From assembly GCF_030865425.1 (NCBI RefSeq), contig NZ_JAVFCB010000004.1, positions 186,001-250,000 of the forward strand: a stretch of 64,000 nt of DNA, given 5' to 3'. This DNA is from Microbacterium capsulatum (GTDB lineage: Bacteria > Actinomycetota > Actinomycetes > Actinomycetales > Microbacteriaceae). The notes beneath the pieces were generated by a model, which saw only the letters and a program-made list of their open reading frames with translations, had not been told where the DNA came from and ran no database searches. Shown one piece after another: positions 1 through 9,880 of this stretch. A program made the translations under genes and the position numbers. Numbering within the stretch: the stretch's first letter is position 1; each line of letters starts with the position of its first letter.

Positions 1-1
1 G

Positions 2-3000
2 GTCCTGTACCCGTACAACTGGGATCCGGCGGCGAACGGCAGCCCGAGCTTCTCCACCGGCTGCAAGCAGAACGCGATCTGCCCCCACTACCAGCCGCGC
101 TTCGGCCACAACATCATCTACGGCGGCTGGGGCAACGGCGTCATCCACGCCGGTCCGGGACAGTCCGCGGTGTCCGGCGCCGAGGCCCCGGAGCTGGGCT
201 ACGCCGACAACTTCGACATGAGCGGCACCGCGATCAACACGACGCCGTACGAGACCGACTGGTACCACCCGTTCAACCCGGGCAACCCGGCCGGCTGGCA
301 CCCGCTCGGCGACGACGGGAACGGCAACGCCGCGCGCGCCGGGATGTCCGGAAAGTCGAGCTACTTCGACCCGTCCGACCCGCGCCGCGAGGTGTGGCTG
401 AACTCGGTCGTCTCGAACGCCTTCGTGCTCGGCTCGCCGAACCCGCTGCTGTGCAAGACGATGGCGCTCAGCGCGACCTGCCTGCCGTTCTTCCTGACCT
501 TCGACCCGACCGACGCGGGCCTGCCGCTCGACCTCACCTGGTACCCCGGCACGGGCGAGCCGCAGATGCCGACCACGGGCGACAAGGCGATCTTCGGCGA
601 CCTCGGCAACGACGACATCGTCGCCGGCATGGGTCGGGTGCGGGTCTACGGCGGCTGGGGCAACGACCTCATCGACCTCCGCGCCGACACCCACGTCGAC
701 GGCGGGCTCAACGACGGCCCGGTGCCGAACCTCGTCCGGGGCGCCGACGGCTCGTTCAGCCGCGCCACCGCGAACTTCGTGTGGGGAACCCCGGCCTGGG
801 AGTCCCTCGCCTACGGCGGCGCAGGGCAGGACATCTTCTTCGCCGGAACCGGGGGAGACCGCCTGATCGACTGGGTCGGCAACCACAACAGCTACTACGT
901 GCCGTTCTCGCAGTTCGGCATGCCGGCGGTCAGCCGCACCCTGCAGCCGTTCCTGCCCGAGTTCCTGTACGCCCTGTCCAAGAGCGATGGCGCCGACCAG
1001 ACGCTGATGACCCGATACGCGCCGTACGACGACCGCTACCAGGGCCTGGCGTCCCGCAACGGCGAGCCGTTCGGCGAGCTCGGCCTCGTCCTGCAGCACG
1101 ACGACGCATGGCACCAGCAGACCGGATCCCCGTTCAACCAGATGCCGGAGAACCTCGGCGGCGTCGCGAACGACGTGCAGAAGACCGCCAACGTGCGGCC
1201 GTTCAACTCCTCCGGCAGCATGCCGGTCGCCTCGGCCATGATGGCGCGTCTGTCGCTGCCGTCCGGGCAGGGCGTGAACCTGCCGTCCGGGACCAACCCG
1301 GCGGGCGCCTCCGCGGTGCCGTTCATCGTCGCGGGCACCCCGGGCGGCGCCGTCGTCTACGCGTTCACCCAGGGCTCACTCACCGTGAGCGGCGCCGGCA
1401 CGATCTCGGCGGCCGGCACCCTCGGCCTCGTGCTCGACCTGTCCGGCTTCGCCGACGGCACGATCGCCGTCACGGTCACCCTCACCGGTCCGACCGGGCA
1501 GGTCACGCGTCTCAGCTCGCTGATGGGCAAGAACAGCGTGGCCCCGCCCGCCGCGACGCTCGGCAGCGCCGCGTACGCGAACCTGGCGACCGAGGGATCC
1601 TTCCCGGTCACCGTGACCGGACAGGTCGGGTCGATCGCGAACGTCGTGATCACGGACGGCTCCTCGCCGATCGCGCGGGTGGCGAACGGCATGGACATGG
1701 TCGGATCCGGCGGCTCGGTCGTCATCCCGGTCGACGTCTCCGCGCTCATCGACGGCCTGCTCACGATCAGCGTCACGCTGACCAACGGAGCCGGGGTCAG
1801 CGCATCGACCGTGGTCACGGCCATCCTCGACACGACCCCGCCGCCGCTCACCGTGAGCGCGTACCCGCCGTACATCAACGCGTCGAACGCGTCGTCCTTC
1901 TCCTTCTACACGACCGGGCAGACCGGGGCGGTGATCGCGTACGCCTTCACCGACGGCACGACCACGGTCGGCGGCAGCAAGGCGGTGAACGGCAGCGGCC
2001 AGTGGAACGTGAACAACGTGTACCTGTCGAAGCTCAAGGACGGATCGATCACCTTCACGGTCGTCGAGACCGAGCCCTCCGGCAACCAGACCGTCTTCAC
2101 GCAGACGCTGGTCAAGAAGACGACCGCGCCGGGCGCCCCCACGGTGACGCTCAACGCGCTCGACGACAGTGGCCCGTCCAGCTCCGACTACGTGACGAAC
2201 GTGGCGACGCCGCGCTTCGTCGTGGCGCAGGCGGCCGACGCCGTCGCCACCACGGTATATCTGAACGGCGTCGCGTACACCGGCCAGGCCCTCGCGACGG
2301 GCACCTACACCGTGACGGCGGTGAGCGTCGACCTCGCGGGAAACACGTCGGCCACGGCATCCGCACCGGCGACTCTGGTCGTCGACACCTCTCCCCCGTC
2401 GGGGACCGTCACGGTCGCGGGTGCCGTGGCAGGCAGCACGACCTACGTCGGTGCCGGATCGATCTCGCTGTCGCTCTCGTTCAGCGGCGCACCGGCCGGG
2501 CTCTGGCAGGTGTCGTTCTCGCTCGACGGCGCGCCGTTCAGCGCTCCGGTCGCGTACGCGTCCACGGCGACGCTCACCGCGCCGTCCGCCGAGGGGATGC
2601 ACACGGTGTCGGTCCGGGTGACCGACCAGGCGGGCAACACGGGCACGGTGTCGCGGTCCTTCGTGATCGACCTCACCCCGCCGACCTCGTCCTGGACGAT
2701 CACCGCCCCGTCGAACGGCACCGCCTACGACGTGTCGCAGCGGATCACGCTCAGCTTCGGGGCGGTCGATTCGGCTTCCGGGGTGGCGTCGGTGCGGGCC
2801 ACGATCGACGGCGTCGCGTGGGCGAACGGCACAGCGCTCGTCGGCGAGACCCTCGCCGCCGGTGTGCACACCGTCGTGGTGACGGCGGCCGACGCGGTCG
2901 GCAACACCTCGACCTCGACCTTCACGATCACGGTGCGGGCGACGATCCCGGGTCTGCAGACCGCGGTGTCCTACGGCGCCGGCGCCGCATACATCACGTC

Positions 3001-3187
3001 TTCGACGGTGTCGTCGAAGCTCTCCTCCGACCTCACCGCCGCGCAGAACGCGCTCGCCGCGGGCAACCGGACCGCGGCGAAGTCCGCCCTCGCGACGTTC
3101 GTGACCGATGCCGGGAGCCGCTACGTCACCGCGTCGTACGCCGCCCTGCTCAAGGGCTGGGCGAACGACCTCGCCGCGTCCCTCTGA
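2..3187 (+). CDS. Large secreted RTX-like / Ig-like repeat protein with FIMAH-like C-terminus (5' truncated)
   Basis: The frame is open from the first bases of the window, so the start lies upstream; the GTG at 170 is an internal codon. About 1,061 codons are visible. The first third has aromatic-rich sequence and Gly-Asp-rich turns ([10 protein letters not shown] near 650-680, [11 protein letters not shown] near 598-630) resembling RTX/hemolysin-type calcium-binding turns. From about 1,300 to 2,940 come several beta-rich modules of roughly 90 residues with DTTPP or DLTPP linkers, typical of bacterial Ig-like domains. The last 80 residues (2,945-3,184) are Ala/Ser/Leu-rich and helical, resembling the FIMAH domain found at the C-termini of exported actinobacterial proteins. 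No sortase signal is seen. Probably an extracellular calcium-dependent adhesin or matrix protein; no catalytic domain is recognisable in the visible part. Confidence 0.75.
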   Translation, partial: VLYPYNWDPAANGSPSFSTGCKQNAICPHYQPRFGHNIIYGGWGNGVIHAGPGQSAVSGAEAPELGYADNFDMSGTAINTTPYETDWYHPFNPGNPAGWHPLGDDGNGNAARAGMSGKSSYFDPSDPRREVWLNSVVSNAFVLGSPNPLLCKTMALSATCLPFFLTFDPTDAGLPLDLTWYPGTGEPQMPTTGDKAIFGDLGNDDIVAGMGRVRVYGGWGNDLIDLRADTHVDGGLNDGPVPNLVRGADGSFSRATANFVWGTPAWESLAYGGAGQDIFFAGTGGDRLIDWVGNHNSYYVPFSQFGMPAVSRTLQPFLPEFLYALSKSDGADQTLMTRYAPYDDRYQGLASRNGEPFGELGLVLQHDDAWHQQTGSPFNQMPENLGGVANDVQKTANVRPFNSSGSMPVASAMMARLSLPSGQGVNLPSGTNPAGASAVPFIVAGTPGGAVVYAFTQGSLTVSGAGTISAAGTLGLVLDLSGFADGTIAVTVTLTGPTGQVTRLSSLMGKNSVAPPAATLGSAAYANLATEGSFPVTVTGQVGSIANVVITDGSSPIARVANGMDMVGSGGSVVIPVDVSALIDGLLTISVTLTNGAGVSASTVVTAILDTTPPPLTVSAYPPYINASNASSFSFYTTGQTGAVIAYAFTDGTTTVGGSKAVNGSGQWNVNNVYLSKLKDGSITFTVVETEPSGNQTVFTQTLVKKTTAPGAPTVTLNALDDSGPSSSDYVTNVATPRFVVAQAADAVATTVYLNGVAYTGQALATGTYTVTAVSVDLAGNTSATASAPATLVVDTSPPSGTVTVAGAVAGSTTYVGAGSISLSLSFSGAPAGLWQVSFSLDGAPFSAPVAYASTATLTAPSAEGMHTVSVRVTDQAGNTGTVSRSFVIDLTPPTSSWTITAPSNGTAYDVSQRITLSFGAVDSASGVASVRATIDGVAWANGTALVGETLAAGVHTVVVTAADAVGNTSTSTFTITVRATIPGLQTAVSYGAGAAYITSSTVSSKLSSDLTAAQNALAAGNRTAAKSALATFVTDAGSRYVTASYAALLKGWANDLAASL

Positions 3188-3329
3188 CCGTCGCGACCGG
3201 AGGGCGCACGGCCGTCCCGCGGCCCGTGATCGCCGCCGCCGACGAGCGCCCGCCCTTTCCGGAGGGGCCATCGCGCGCGGTGCTAGGGTGGCGCGCACAC
3301 GGACCTGAGGACCACACCGAGGAGCTTCC

Positions 3330-4700
3330 ATGTCGCAGGAGCGCATCCACGTCAACCCGCTGCATCGCCGCGCCGGATCGAAGGTGCTCGTCGACAAGCA
3401 CCGGATCCCGGATCAGGGGATGGACCCGCTCACCGCTTATCACGTCGTCAGCGACGAGACCATGCTCGACGGCAACGCCCGGCTGAACCTCGCCACCTTC
3501 GTCACCACCTGGATGGACGAGGAGGCGCAGCGCCTGTACGCCGAGGCCGTCGACAAGAACATGATCGACAAGGACGAGTATCCGCAGACCGCGGCGATCG
3601 AGACGTACTGCCAGCGGATGATCGCCGGGCTGTGGCACGCGCCGGATCCGTCGTCCTCCCCGGCGACGTCCACGATCGGATCCAGCGAGGCGTGCATGCT
3701 CGCCGGGATCGCCCTCAAACGGCGCTGGCAGGAGGGGCGCCGCGCGGCCGGACAGGACGCGACGCGGCCGAACCTCGTGATGTCCAGCGCCGTGCAGGTG
3801 TGCTGGGAGAAGTTCTGCAACTACTTCGAGGTCGAGCCGCGGTACGTGCCGGTGAGCGCCGAGCATCCGGCCCTGGACGGGGCGCTCCTGGACCGGTACG
3901 TCGACGAGAACACGATCGGCGTCGTCGCGATCCTCGGGGTCACGTACACCGGCGCCTACGAGCCGGTCGCCGAGATCGCCGAGGCGCTGGACCGGATCGC
4001 GGCGGAGAGCGGGCACGACGTCGCGATCCACGTCGACGCCGCCTCGGGCGGCATGGTCGCGCCCTTCCTGGATCCGGACCTCGCGTGGGACTTCCGGGTG
4101 CCGCGCGTCGCCTCGATCAACACGTCGGGGCACAAGTACGGGCTCGTCTACCCGGGGCTCGGCTGGGTGGTCTGGCGTGACGAGGCGGCGCTGCCCGAGT
4201 CGATGGTGTTCCGGGTCAGCTATCTCGGCGGCGACATGCCGACGCTCGCGCTGAACTTCTCCCGTCCGGGAGCGCAGGTGCTGCTGCAGTTCTACCTGTT
4301 CCTCCGGCTCGGCCGGGAGGGCTACGCGGAGGTGCAGGGCACCTCCCGCGCCGTCGCCCGATACCTCGCGGACGGGATCGGCGCGATGGACCAGTTCGAG
4401 CTCGTCAGCGACGGATCCACCATCCCGGTGTTCGCCTGGCGGCTCGCAGACGGGCACACCGACAACTGGACCCTGTTCGACCTCTCCGACCGGCTGCGCA
4501 TGCGCGGCTGGCTCGTCCCGGCGTACCCGATGCCCGCCGATCTGGAGGACGTGACCGTGCAGCGGATCGTGATCCGCAACGGTGTCACGCAGGATCTCGC
4601 CGAATCGCTGCTCGCCACGATCCGCGAGGAGGTCGCCTACCTCGACGCGCTCACCTCGCCGCTGCCGCACCCGTCCACCGGCCCCGGATTCCGGCACTGA
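3330..4700 (+). CDS. gadB: Glutamate decarboxylase (PLP-dependent)
   Basis: Converts L-glutamate to GABA and CO2, consuming a proton; in bacteria it usually serves acid resistance or GABA metabolism. The 456-residue protein matches GadA/GadB length. Visible landmarks are the N-terminal LNLATFVTTWMD segment, TSTIGSSEACMLAG near residue 115 (cofactor phosphate region), HVDAASGGMVAPF, and NTSGHKYG near residue 270 with the PLP-binding lysine. The ATG at 3330 follows a GAGGAG ribosome site, and a TAGGGT hexamer at 3284-3289 is a likely -10. No glutamate/GABA antiporter is adjacent, which is unusual for an acid-resistance system; the antiporter may be elsewhere. The downstream YCII gene starts 2 nt after the stop, suggesting co-transcription. 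Confidence 0.93.
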   Translation: MSQERIHVNPLHRRAGSKVLVDKHRIPDQGMDPLTAYHVVSDETMLDGNARLNLATFVTTWMDEEAQRLYAEAVDKNMIDKDEYPQTAAIETYCQRMIAGLWHAPDPSSSPATSTIGSSEACMLAGIALKRRWQEGRRAAGQDATRPNLVMSSAVQVCWEKFCNYFEVEPRYVPVSAEHPALDGALLDRYVDENTIGVVAILGVTYTGAYEPVAEIAEALDRIAAESGHDVAIHVDAASGGMVAPFLDPDLAWDFRVPRVASINTSGHKYGLVYPGLGWVVWRDEAALPESMVFRVSYLGGDMPTLALNFSRPGAQVLLQFYLFLRLGREGYAEVQGTSRAVARYLADGIGAMDQFELVSDGSTIPVFAWRLADGHTDNWTLFDLSDRLRMRGWLVPAYPMPADLEDVTVQRIVIRNGVTQDLAESLLATIREEVAYLDALTSPLPHPSTGPGFRH

Positions 4701-4702
4701 TC

Positions 4703-5005
4703 ATGGCGGTCGTGGTGCTGTACCGCCTGCGCGAGGGCGTCGACCGCGGACGCGTGCTCGACGTGTTCCCGCGTCACCAGGCCTACTACCGGGCGTTCCA
4801 CGAAGCGGGCCCCGGGCTGATCGCGCTGGGTCCGTTCCTCACGCCCGATCCGGCCGCCGGATCAATGGGCGTCTTCTCCTCATACGACGCCGCGGAGCGG
4901 TTCATCGCCGCCGACCCGTTCGTCACCGAGGGCCTCGCGGATCCGCGGATCCTGGAGTGGAACGCCGTCTGGCTGGACGGCGACCCGGGCCCCGAAACGC
5001 GGTGA
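4703..5005 (+). CDS. YCII-related domain protein
   Basis: A 100-residue ferredoxin-like fold protein of the YCII family: the N-terminal strand MAVVVLYRLREG, then HQAYYRAFHEAGPGLIALGPF, and the C-terminal DPFVTEGLADPRILEWNAVW are characteristic of YCII proteins. Members form small dimers with a His/Asp pair; a few are dehalogenase-like, most have no known role. The start lies 2 nt after the gadB stop, so it is probably translated from the same transcript. No substrate can be assigned. Confidence 0.8.
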   Translation: MAVVVLYRLREGVDRGRVLDVFPRHQAYYRAFHEAGPGLIALGPFLTPDPAAGSMGVFSSYDAAERFIAADPFVTEGLADPRILEWNAVWLDGDPGPETR

Positions 5006-5053
5006 CCACGACGCCGCGAGCCGCGGTCTCACCGTCCGTGGAACCGGGTCCCG

Positions 5054-5126
5054 TGCCCCCGCTGGGATTCGAACCCAGACTGAAGCGATTTTAAGTCGCC
5101 TGCCTCTGCCGTTGGGCTACGGGGGC
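5054..5126 (-). tRNA. tRNA with anticodon UAA (Leu), class I-shaped, 73 nt
   Basis: On the minus strand the cloverleaf folds completely: acceptor GCCCCCG/CGGGGGC, three-pair D stem GCC/GGC, anticodon stem GGCGA/TCGCT with one G-U pair, loop CTTAAAA (anticodon UAA), a five-base variable region TCAGT, T stem CTGGG/CCCAG with loop TTCGAAT, and discriminator A73. CCA is not encoded. The anticodon reads the leucine codon UUA, but bacterial tRNA-Leu normally carries a long extra arm (total about 85 nt), which is absent here. The fold is certain; the amino acid identity is less so. Confidence 0.9.
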
Positions 5127-5180
5127 CGCTGCCCTCGAGCCTAGCCATCGTCGGCCCGGATCAGGCCGTAGGGTGGGGGA

Positions 5181-6431
5181 GTGCTCGAGCTCATCGCCGA
5201 CAAGAGCGGCGCGACGACGCCCGCCCGCCCCCGGGTGCACCCCTGGCAGGATCCCGCCCGGTGGTGGCCGCGACTGACCGAGGCCACCGCGCTCCTGCCG
5301 GCTCCGGTCGCGGTCGTCGACCTCGACGCGCTGCGCTTCAACGCGATGGACATGGTCGTGCGCGCGGGAGGACTGCCGATCCGGATCGCGACGAAGTCGG
5401 TCCGCGTCCGTGAGATCGTCGACGCCGCGCTCCGCCTGCCCGGCTACCGGGGCCTGCTCGCCTTCACCCTGCCCGAGGCGCTCTGGCTCGCCGAGGACCA
5501 CGACGACATCGTGCTCGCCTACCCGACCGCGGACCGCGCCTCGCTCGAGCGGCTGCTCTCCGACGAGCAGGCCGCCGCGCGGATCACGCTCATGGTCGAC
5601 GACGAGTCCCAGCTGGACCTCATCGACGCGGTCGCGCCGCCGTCCCGGCGCCCCCGGCTGCGCATCGCGATCGACGCCGACGCCTCGTGGCGCGCCCCGG
5701 GGCTCGGGCACATCGGCGTGTTCCGCTCCCCGCTGCACACGCCGGAGGAGGTGGCGCGGTTCGCCCGCCGTGCGGCCGAGCGCGACGGCTTCCGCCTCGT
5801 CGGGCTGCAGATGTACGAGGCGCAGATCGCCGGGCAGGGCGACGACACCGGCAGCGGCGACGCCCTCATCCGGGCGGTGCAGGCCCGCTCCCGGGCCGAG
5901 CTGCTCGACCGGCGGGCGCAGATCGTCGCGGCCGTGCGAGCGCTCGTGCCCCTCGATTTCGTCACCGGCGGCGGGACCGGGTCCCTCGAGTTCACCGGAT
6001 CCGACTCCTCGCTCACCGAGATCACCGCCGGCAGCGGCCTGCTCGCCGGCCACCTCTTCGACGGCTACCGGGCGTTCGACCCCGCTCCGGCCAGCGCCAT
6101 CGGGTTCGACGTCGTGCGGCGACCCGCACCCGACATCGCCACGATCCTCGGCGGGGGCTGGATCGCGTCCGGCCCGGCCGTCGCCTCCCGCCAGCCGCTG
6201 CCGGTCTGGCCGCAGGGTCTGCGCACGATGCCCCGCGAGGCGGCCGGCGAGGTGCAGACCCCGCTGCGCGGCGACGCCGCGCGGAGCCTGCGGATCGGGG
6301 ACCGGGTCTGGCTGCGGCACGCGAAGAGCGGCGAGCCCGCGGAGCGGATCCTGCACTACCACCTCGTCGACGGCGATCGCGTCGTCGGCGAACTGCCGAC
6401 GTACCGCGGTGAGGGGAAGGCGTTCCTGTGA
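5181..6431 (+). CDS. D-threonine aldolase / alanine racemase N-terminal-like PLP enzyme
   Basis: A 416-residue PLP enzyme of the fold-III group (alanine racemase N-terminal barrel plus DSD1-type C-terminal domain), often annotated amino acid deaminase/aldolase. The barrel begins VAVVDLDALRFNA near residue 38, with the likely Schiff-base lysine in RIATKSVRV near residue 73; a glycine-rich TGGGTGSLEF motif near 260 fits cofactor phosphate binding. The metal-binding C-terminal part of classical D-threonine aldolase is not clearly identifiable. The GTG start follows a TAGGGT hexamer (5169-5174) by 6 nt, implying a leaderless transcript. It is followed by a sugar-lactone oxidase gene after a 46-nt gap, probably one operon. 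Exact substrate unknown. Confidence 0.8.
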   Translation: MLELIADKSGATTPARPRVHPWQDPARWWPRLTEATALLPAPVAVVDLDALRFNAMDMVVRAGGLPIRIATKSVRVREIVDAALRLPGYRGLLAFTLPEALWLAEDHDDIVLAYPTADRASLERLLSDEQAAARITLMVDDESQLDLIDAVAPPSRRPRLRIAIDADASWRAPGLGHIGVFRSPLHTPEEVARFARRAAERDGFRLVGLQMYEAQIAGQGDDTGSGDALIRAVQARSRAELLDRRAQIVAAVRALVPLDFVTGGGTGSLEFTGSDSSLTEITAGSGLLAGHLFDGYRAFDPAPASAIGFDVVRRPAPDIATILGGGWIASGPAVASRQPLPVWPQGLRTMPREAAGEVQTPLRGDAARSLRIGDRVWLRHAKSGEPAERILHYHLVDGDRVVGELPTYRGEGKAFL

Positions 6432-6477
6432 CACACGCTGCGACGGCCCACGTTCTGGAGACGCGAAGGGTGATCCT

Positions 6478-7791
6478 GTGACCCGGATGGGCGGGACCTG
6501 GCAGAACTGGGGGCGGTCGGCGAGCGTCCGCCCGATGCGCATGGAGCGGCCGCGCAGTCCCGAGGGCGTGCAGCGCGCCGTGATCGCGGCCGCCGCGCAG
6601 CATCTGCGGATCAAGGCCGTGGGCGCGGGGCACAGCTTCACCGGCATCGCCGTCGCCCCCGACGTGCTGCTCGAGCTCGACGACCTGCAGGGCGTCACGG
6701 CGGTCGACGAGGCCCGCGGCCGGGTCACGCTGCTCGCCGGCACCCGGCTGCACCGCATCCCGGCGCTGCTCGCGCCCTACGGGCTCGCGATGGAGAACCT
6801 CGGCGACATCGACCGCCAGTCCATCTCGGGCGCGATCTCGACGGGCACGCACGGCACCGGCGCCCGCTTCCGGGGCATCGCCGCGCAGGTCGTCGGCGCC
6901 ACGCTGATCACGGCCGCGGGGGAGTTCCTCCGCGTCGACGAGGAGCAGAACGCGGAGCTGCTGCCCGCGGTCTCGCTCGGCCTCGGCGCGCTCGGCATCC
7001 TCGTCGAGGTCACGCTGCAGTGCGTCCCGGCGTTCGTCATGCACGCGGTCGACGCGCCCGCGCCGCTCGACGAGGTGCTGGAGAGCGTGCACGACCGGGT
7101 CGCCGCCGCCGACCACTTCGAGTTCTACTGGTTCCCGCACACCGAGGTGGCGCTGACGAAGACCACCGAGCGCCTGCCCGAATCGGCCGTGCGCCGCCCG
7201 CTCCCGGCGATCGGGAAGTGGATCGACGAGACGCTGCTGTCCAACGGCGTGTACCGCGTGGTGTGCGCGGCCGGCTCGGTCGCCCCCGCGATCACCCCGC
7301 CGTTCAGCCGGCTGGCGGTGAAGCTCACCGGCGACCGCGAATACACCGACATCTCGCACCGCGTGCTCACGCAGAGCCGCACCGTGCGCTTCCGCGAGAT
7401 GGAGTACGCGCTGCCGCAGGAGCACGTCGTGCCGGCGTTCCGCGAGCTCAGGGCGCTCATCCACAAGCGCGGGTGGCGGATCGAGTTCCCGGTCGAGGTG
7501 CGCTTCGCCGCCGCCGACGACCGCTGGCTGTCCACCGCGTACGGGCGCGACTCGGCGTACATCGCCGTGCACCGGTACTGGCGGAACGACCCGCGCGAGT
7601 ACTTCGATGCGGTCGAGCGGATCATGCTCGACCACGGCGGTCGCCCGCACTGGGGGAAGCTGCACGCGCTCGACGCCGCGCAGCTGCGGGAGCGCCTCCC
7701 GCGCTTCGACGACTTCGTCGCGCTGCGCGATCGGCTGGACCCGGATCGACGCTTCGGGAACGCCTACCTCGAGCGCGTGCTGGGGAGCTGA
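6478..7791 (+). CDS. FAD-linked sugar-lactone oxidase (D-arabinono-1,4-lactone / L-gulonolactone oxidase family)
   Basis: Oxidises aldono-lactones to ascorbate-like products with an FAD cofactor. The 437-residue protein has an N-terminal FAD-binding (VAO/PCMH-type) domain with GAGHSFTGIAV near residue 45 and SISGAISTGTHGTG near 115, and a C-terminal ALO domain with FPVEVRFAAADDRWLS and the terminal HWGK motif near residue 390. The GTG at 6478 was chosen because GAAGGG lies about 7 nt upstream; an ATG at 6487 is an alternative. The long upstream extension of this frame overlaps the previous gene and is not coding. It pairs with the aldolase-like gene upstream; true substrate unknown. Confidence 0.85.
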   Translation: MTRMGGTWQNWGRSASVRPMRMERPRSPEGVQRAVIAAAAQHLRIKAVGAGHSFTGIAVAPDVLLELDDLQGVTAVDEARGRVTLLAGTRLHRIPALLAPYGLAMENLGDIDRQSISGAISTGTHGTGARFRGIAAQVVGATLITAAGEFLRVDEEQNAELLPAVSLGLGALGILVEVTLQCVPAFVMHAVDAPAPLDEVLESVHDRVAAADHFEFYWFPHTEVALTKTTERLPESAVRRPLPAIGKWIDETLLSNGVYRVVCAAGSVAPAITPPFSRLAVKLTGDREYTDISHRVLTQSRTVRFREMEYALPQEHVVPAFRELRALIHKRGWRIEFPVEVRFAAADDRWLSTAYGRDSAYIAVHRYWRNDPREYFDAVERIMLDHGGRPHWGKLHALDAAQLRERLPRFDDFVALRDRLDPDRRFGNAYLERVLGS

Positions 7792-7872
7792 CAGGCCCCT
7801 GAAGGCCCAGTGTCCGTGCAGACAGCGGGGATAGGATAGGCCCAACCGCGTGTCTAAAGGGGGTCGTCGTCC

Positions 7873-8451
7873 GTGGATGTTCTCGTTCCAGTGCTCGCCG
7901 TCATCGGCGTGATCGTCGTCCTGATCATCGCTGTCGGCATCTATCTCTGGTCCACTTACAACTCGCTCGTGCAGCTGGGCGTCCGCGTCGACGAGGCGTG
8001 GAGCGACATCACCGTGCAGCTCAAGCGGAGAGCCGACCTCATCCCCAACCTGATCGACACGGTCAAGGGCTATGCGGCGCACGAGAAGGCGGTCTTCGAG
8101 AACGTGACCCGCGCCCGCGCCGAGACGCTCTCCGCGTCCACGCCCGGTGAGGCGGGAACCGCGGAGGGCCACCTGCAGCAGGCGCTGAAGAGCCTGTTCG
8201 CGGTCGCGGAGGCGTACCCGCAGCTGCAGGCCAGCCAGAACTTCCTCCAGCTGCAGGCCGCACTGGTCGACACCGAGGACAAGATCCAGGCCTCCCGCCG
8301 CTTCTACAACGGCGGTGTGCGCGAGCTGAACACCAAGGTCAAGGTGTTCCCGAACAACATGTTCGCGCGCAACCTCGGCTTCACCGAGCGCGAGTTCTTC
8401 GAGGTCGCCGACGGCGCCGCGATCGCCGAACCGCCGCGCGTCCAGTTCTGA
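7873..8451 (+). CDS. lemA: LemA family membrane protein
   Basis: A 192-residue LemA protein. One N-terminal membrane helix (residues 5-27, VLAVIGVIVVLIIAVGIYLW) is followed by the family's cytoplasmic or periplasmic helical bundle, with YNSLVQLGVRVDEAWSDI, the DLIPNLIDTVKGY stretch, and NFLQLQ...DTEDKIQASRRFYN. The C-terminal FPNNMFARNLGF motif is diagnostic. The GTG start is preceded by AAAGGGGG; a TAGGAT hexamer near 7833 could be the -10. LemA is often next to a TPM or M48 peptidase gene; neither is present here. Function is poorly understood. Confidence 0.92.
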   Translation: MDVLVPVLAVIGVIVVLIIAVGIYLWSTYNSLVQLGVRVDEAWSDITVQLKRRADLIPNLIDTVKGYAAHEKAVFENVTRARAETLSASTPGEAGTAEGHLQQALKSLFAVAEAYPQLQASQNFLQLQAALVDTEDKIQASRRFYNGGVRELNTKVKVFPNNMFARNLGFTEREFFEVADGAAIAEPPRVQF

Positions 8452-8460
8452 CGCTCAGCC

Positions 8461-8494
8461 GAAGCGGTCGTCACCCACGGGTGGCGGCCGCTTC
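8461..8494. terminator. Bidirectional hairpin between lemA and the ycaQ-like gene
   Basis: The arms GAAGCGGTCGTCACC (8461-8475) and GGTGGCGGCCGCTTC (8480-8494) pair over 15 positions with two G-U pairs. It sits between the convergent lemA and winged-helix genes. There is no long T tract, as is usual in high-GC actinobacteria. Confidence 0.7.
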
Positions 8495-8512
8495 GTCGTG
8501 TGACGGGCGTCC

Positions 8513-9814
8513 TCACACCCCCGGCGGAACCCGATCCGTCCGCCCGACGTCGTGCCGGCCGACCCGCTCCGGGTGTCCGGCCATCGCGTCCGCCAGCTCG
8601 TCCGCGGCGTCGCCCCAGCCCGACACCGACACCTTCTCCAGGCCCTGCCAGGCCGCGGCGGCGCGAAGCTCCGCGGCGATCCGCTCGGTGTCCGCGGCGG
8701 GCCGCGCCTGCGGCTCCCACCACGCCGACTGCACGAGCAGCGTGCGCGCGGCGCGGTCGGCCTTCAGGTCCAGCCGCGCCGAGATCCTGTCGCCGACGAG
8801 CACGGGCAGCGAGTAGTAGCCGTACCGGCGCTTCGCCGCGGGCGTGTAGATCTCGATCCGGTAGTCGAGCTGGAACGCCCGCAGGGCGCGGTCGCGGAAC
8901 CAGACCACCGGGTCGAACGGGGTGAGGATCGCGGCGGCGTCGATCCGGCGGGGGAGGGCGGCGTCCGCATGCCGCCACGCGGGGATCGGCCGCCCGCCGC
9001 GCTCCCAGCCGCGCACCCGCACGGGCGTGAGCTCTCCGGCGTCGACGAGGTCGCCGATCGCGGCGAGCACGGCCGTGCGGTCCTTGATCCGGTAGTAGTC
9101 CGCGATGTCGGCCGCGGTGGCCACCCCGTGCGCGCGGGCGGCCCGCCGCACCAGCTCGCCGATCGCCTCCGCCGGCGGACGATCCCGGCCGAGCAGCTCC
9201 GCGGGCACCACATCCTCGGCGAGGGCATAGCGGCGCTCGAAGCCGTCCCGCCCGGCGATCGCGACCTCGCCGATCCGCCAGAGGTACTCGAGCGCGTGCT
9301 TGGCCTCGTCCCACTCCCACCAGCCGCCACGTCCGCGCGGGGCGTCCCCGCGGATCTCGGCGGGCCGGGACGGGCCGCGATCCCGCAGCTCCGCACGGAT
9401 CCAGTCCAGGCTGCGGGCGGACGAGCTCTGGCCCCAGAACGCGCCGCGCTTGTCGCGGAACGCCTGCCGGCGAAAGCCCCACAGCGGCCAGTCCTCGACC
9501 GGGAGGAACGTCGCCTCGTGCGCGATGTACTCGGTGTAGCGCCCGGCGCGCGACGGCGTCGGGCGGGACAGGAACGCGCGGTCGAGGAGCGCCGGGTCGT
9601 AGCCGCCGAGCCGGGAGAACAGCGGCAGGTAGTGCGAGCGGGCGAACACGTTGACCGAGTCGATCTGCAGCACGCCCATCCGCGCCATCGCCGCGTGCAG
9701 GTGGCGCGCCGACGGAAGCGCCGGCCGTCGCCGGGAGAACCCCTGCGCGGCAAGGGCCATCCGCCGGGCCTCGGCCGCGCTCAGCGTCTCGCCGCCGCCG
9801 CTCGTTTCGATCAC
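8513..9814 (-). CDS. Winged-helix DNA-binding protein, YcaQ-like (interstrand-crosslink DNA glycosylase family)
   Basis: A 433-residue protein of the winged-helix family that includes YcaQ and AlkX. Characteristic segments are LHAAMARMGVLQIDSVNVFARSHYLPLFSRLG near the N-terminus, AFWGQ, the domain around ADIADYYRIKDR, and LTPFDPVVWFRDRALRAFQLDYRIEIYTPAAKR, in which the acidic FDP...W motif is conserved. YcaQ removes alkylated bases at crosslinks; activity here is inferred from family only. I chose the GTG at 9814 because TACGCT lies 7 nt upstream; an ATG at 9844 would add 10 residues. It is divergent from the AI-2E permease gene. Confidence 0.82.
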   Translation of the reverse strand: MIETSGGGETLSAAEARRMALAAQGFSRRRPALPSARHLHAAMARMGVLQIDSVNVFARSHYLPLFSRLGGYDPALLDRAFLSRPTPSRAGRYTEYIAHEATFLPVEDWPLWGFRRQAFRDKRGAFWGQSSSARSLDWIRAELRDRGPSRPAEIRGDAPRGRGGWWEWDEAKHALEYLWRIGEVAIAGRDGFERRYALAEDVVPAELLGRDRPPAEAIGELVRRAARAHGVATAADIADYYRIKDRTAVLAAIGDLVDAGELTPVRVRGWERGGRPIPAWRHADAALPRRIDAAAILTPFDPVVWFRDRALRAFQLDYRIEIYTPAAKRRYGYYSLPVLVGDRISARLDLKADRAARTLLVQSAWWEPQARPAADTERIAAELRAAAAWQGLEKVSVSGWGDAADELADAMAGHPERVGRHDVGRTDRVPPGV

Positions 9815-9880
9815 GACGGCCAGCGTAGCGGCGGGTCCGGACATTCCGGGGCGCGCATATGCGCCCCGTAGACTGGGCCG

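Noticed and set aside
5410..6477. N-terminal extension of the lactone oxidase frame
   Set aside because: It overlaps the aldolase-like gene out of frame and is Arg/Ser/Pro-rich shadow sequence; the oxidase begins at 6478.
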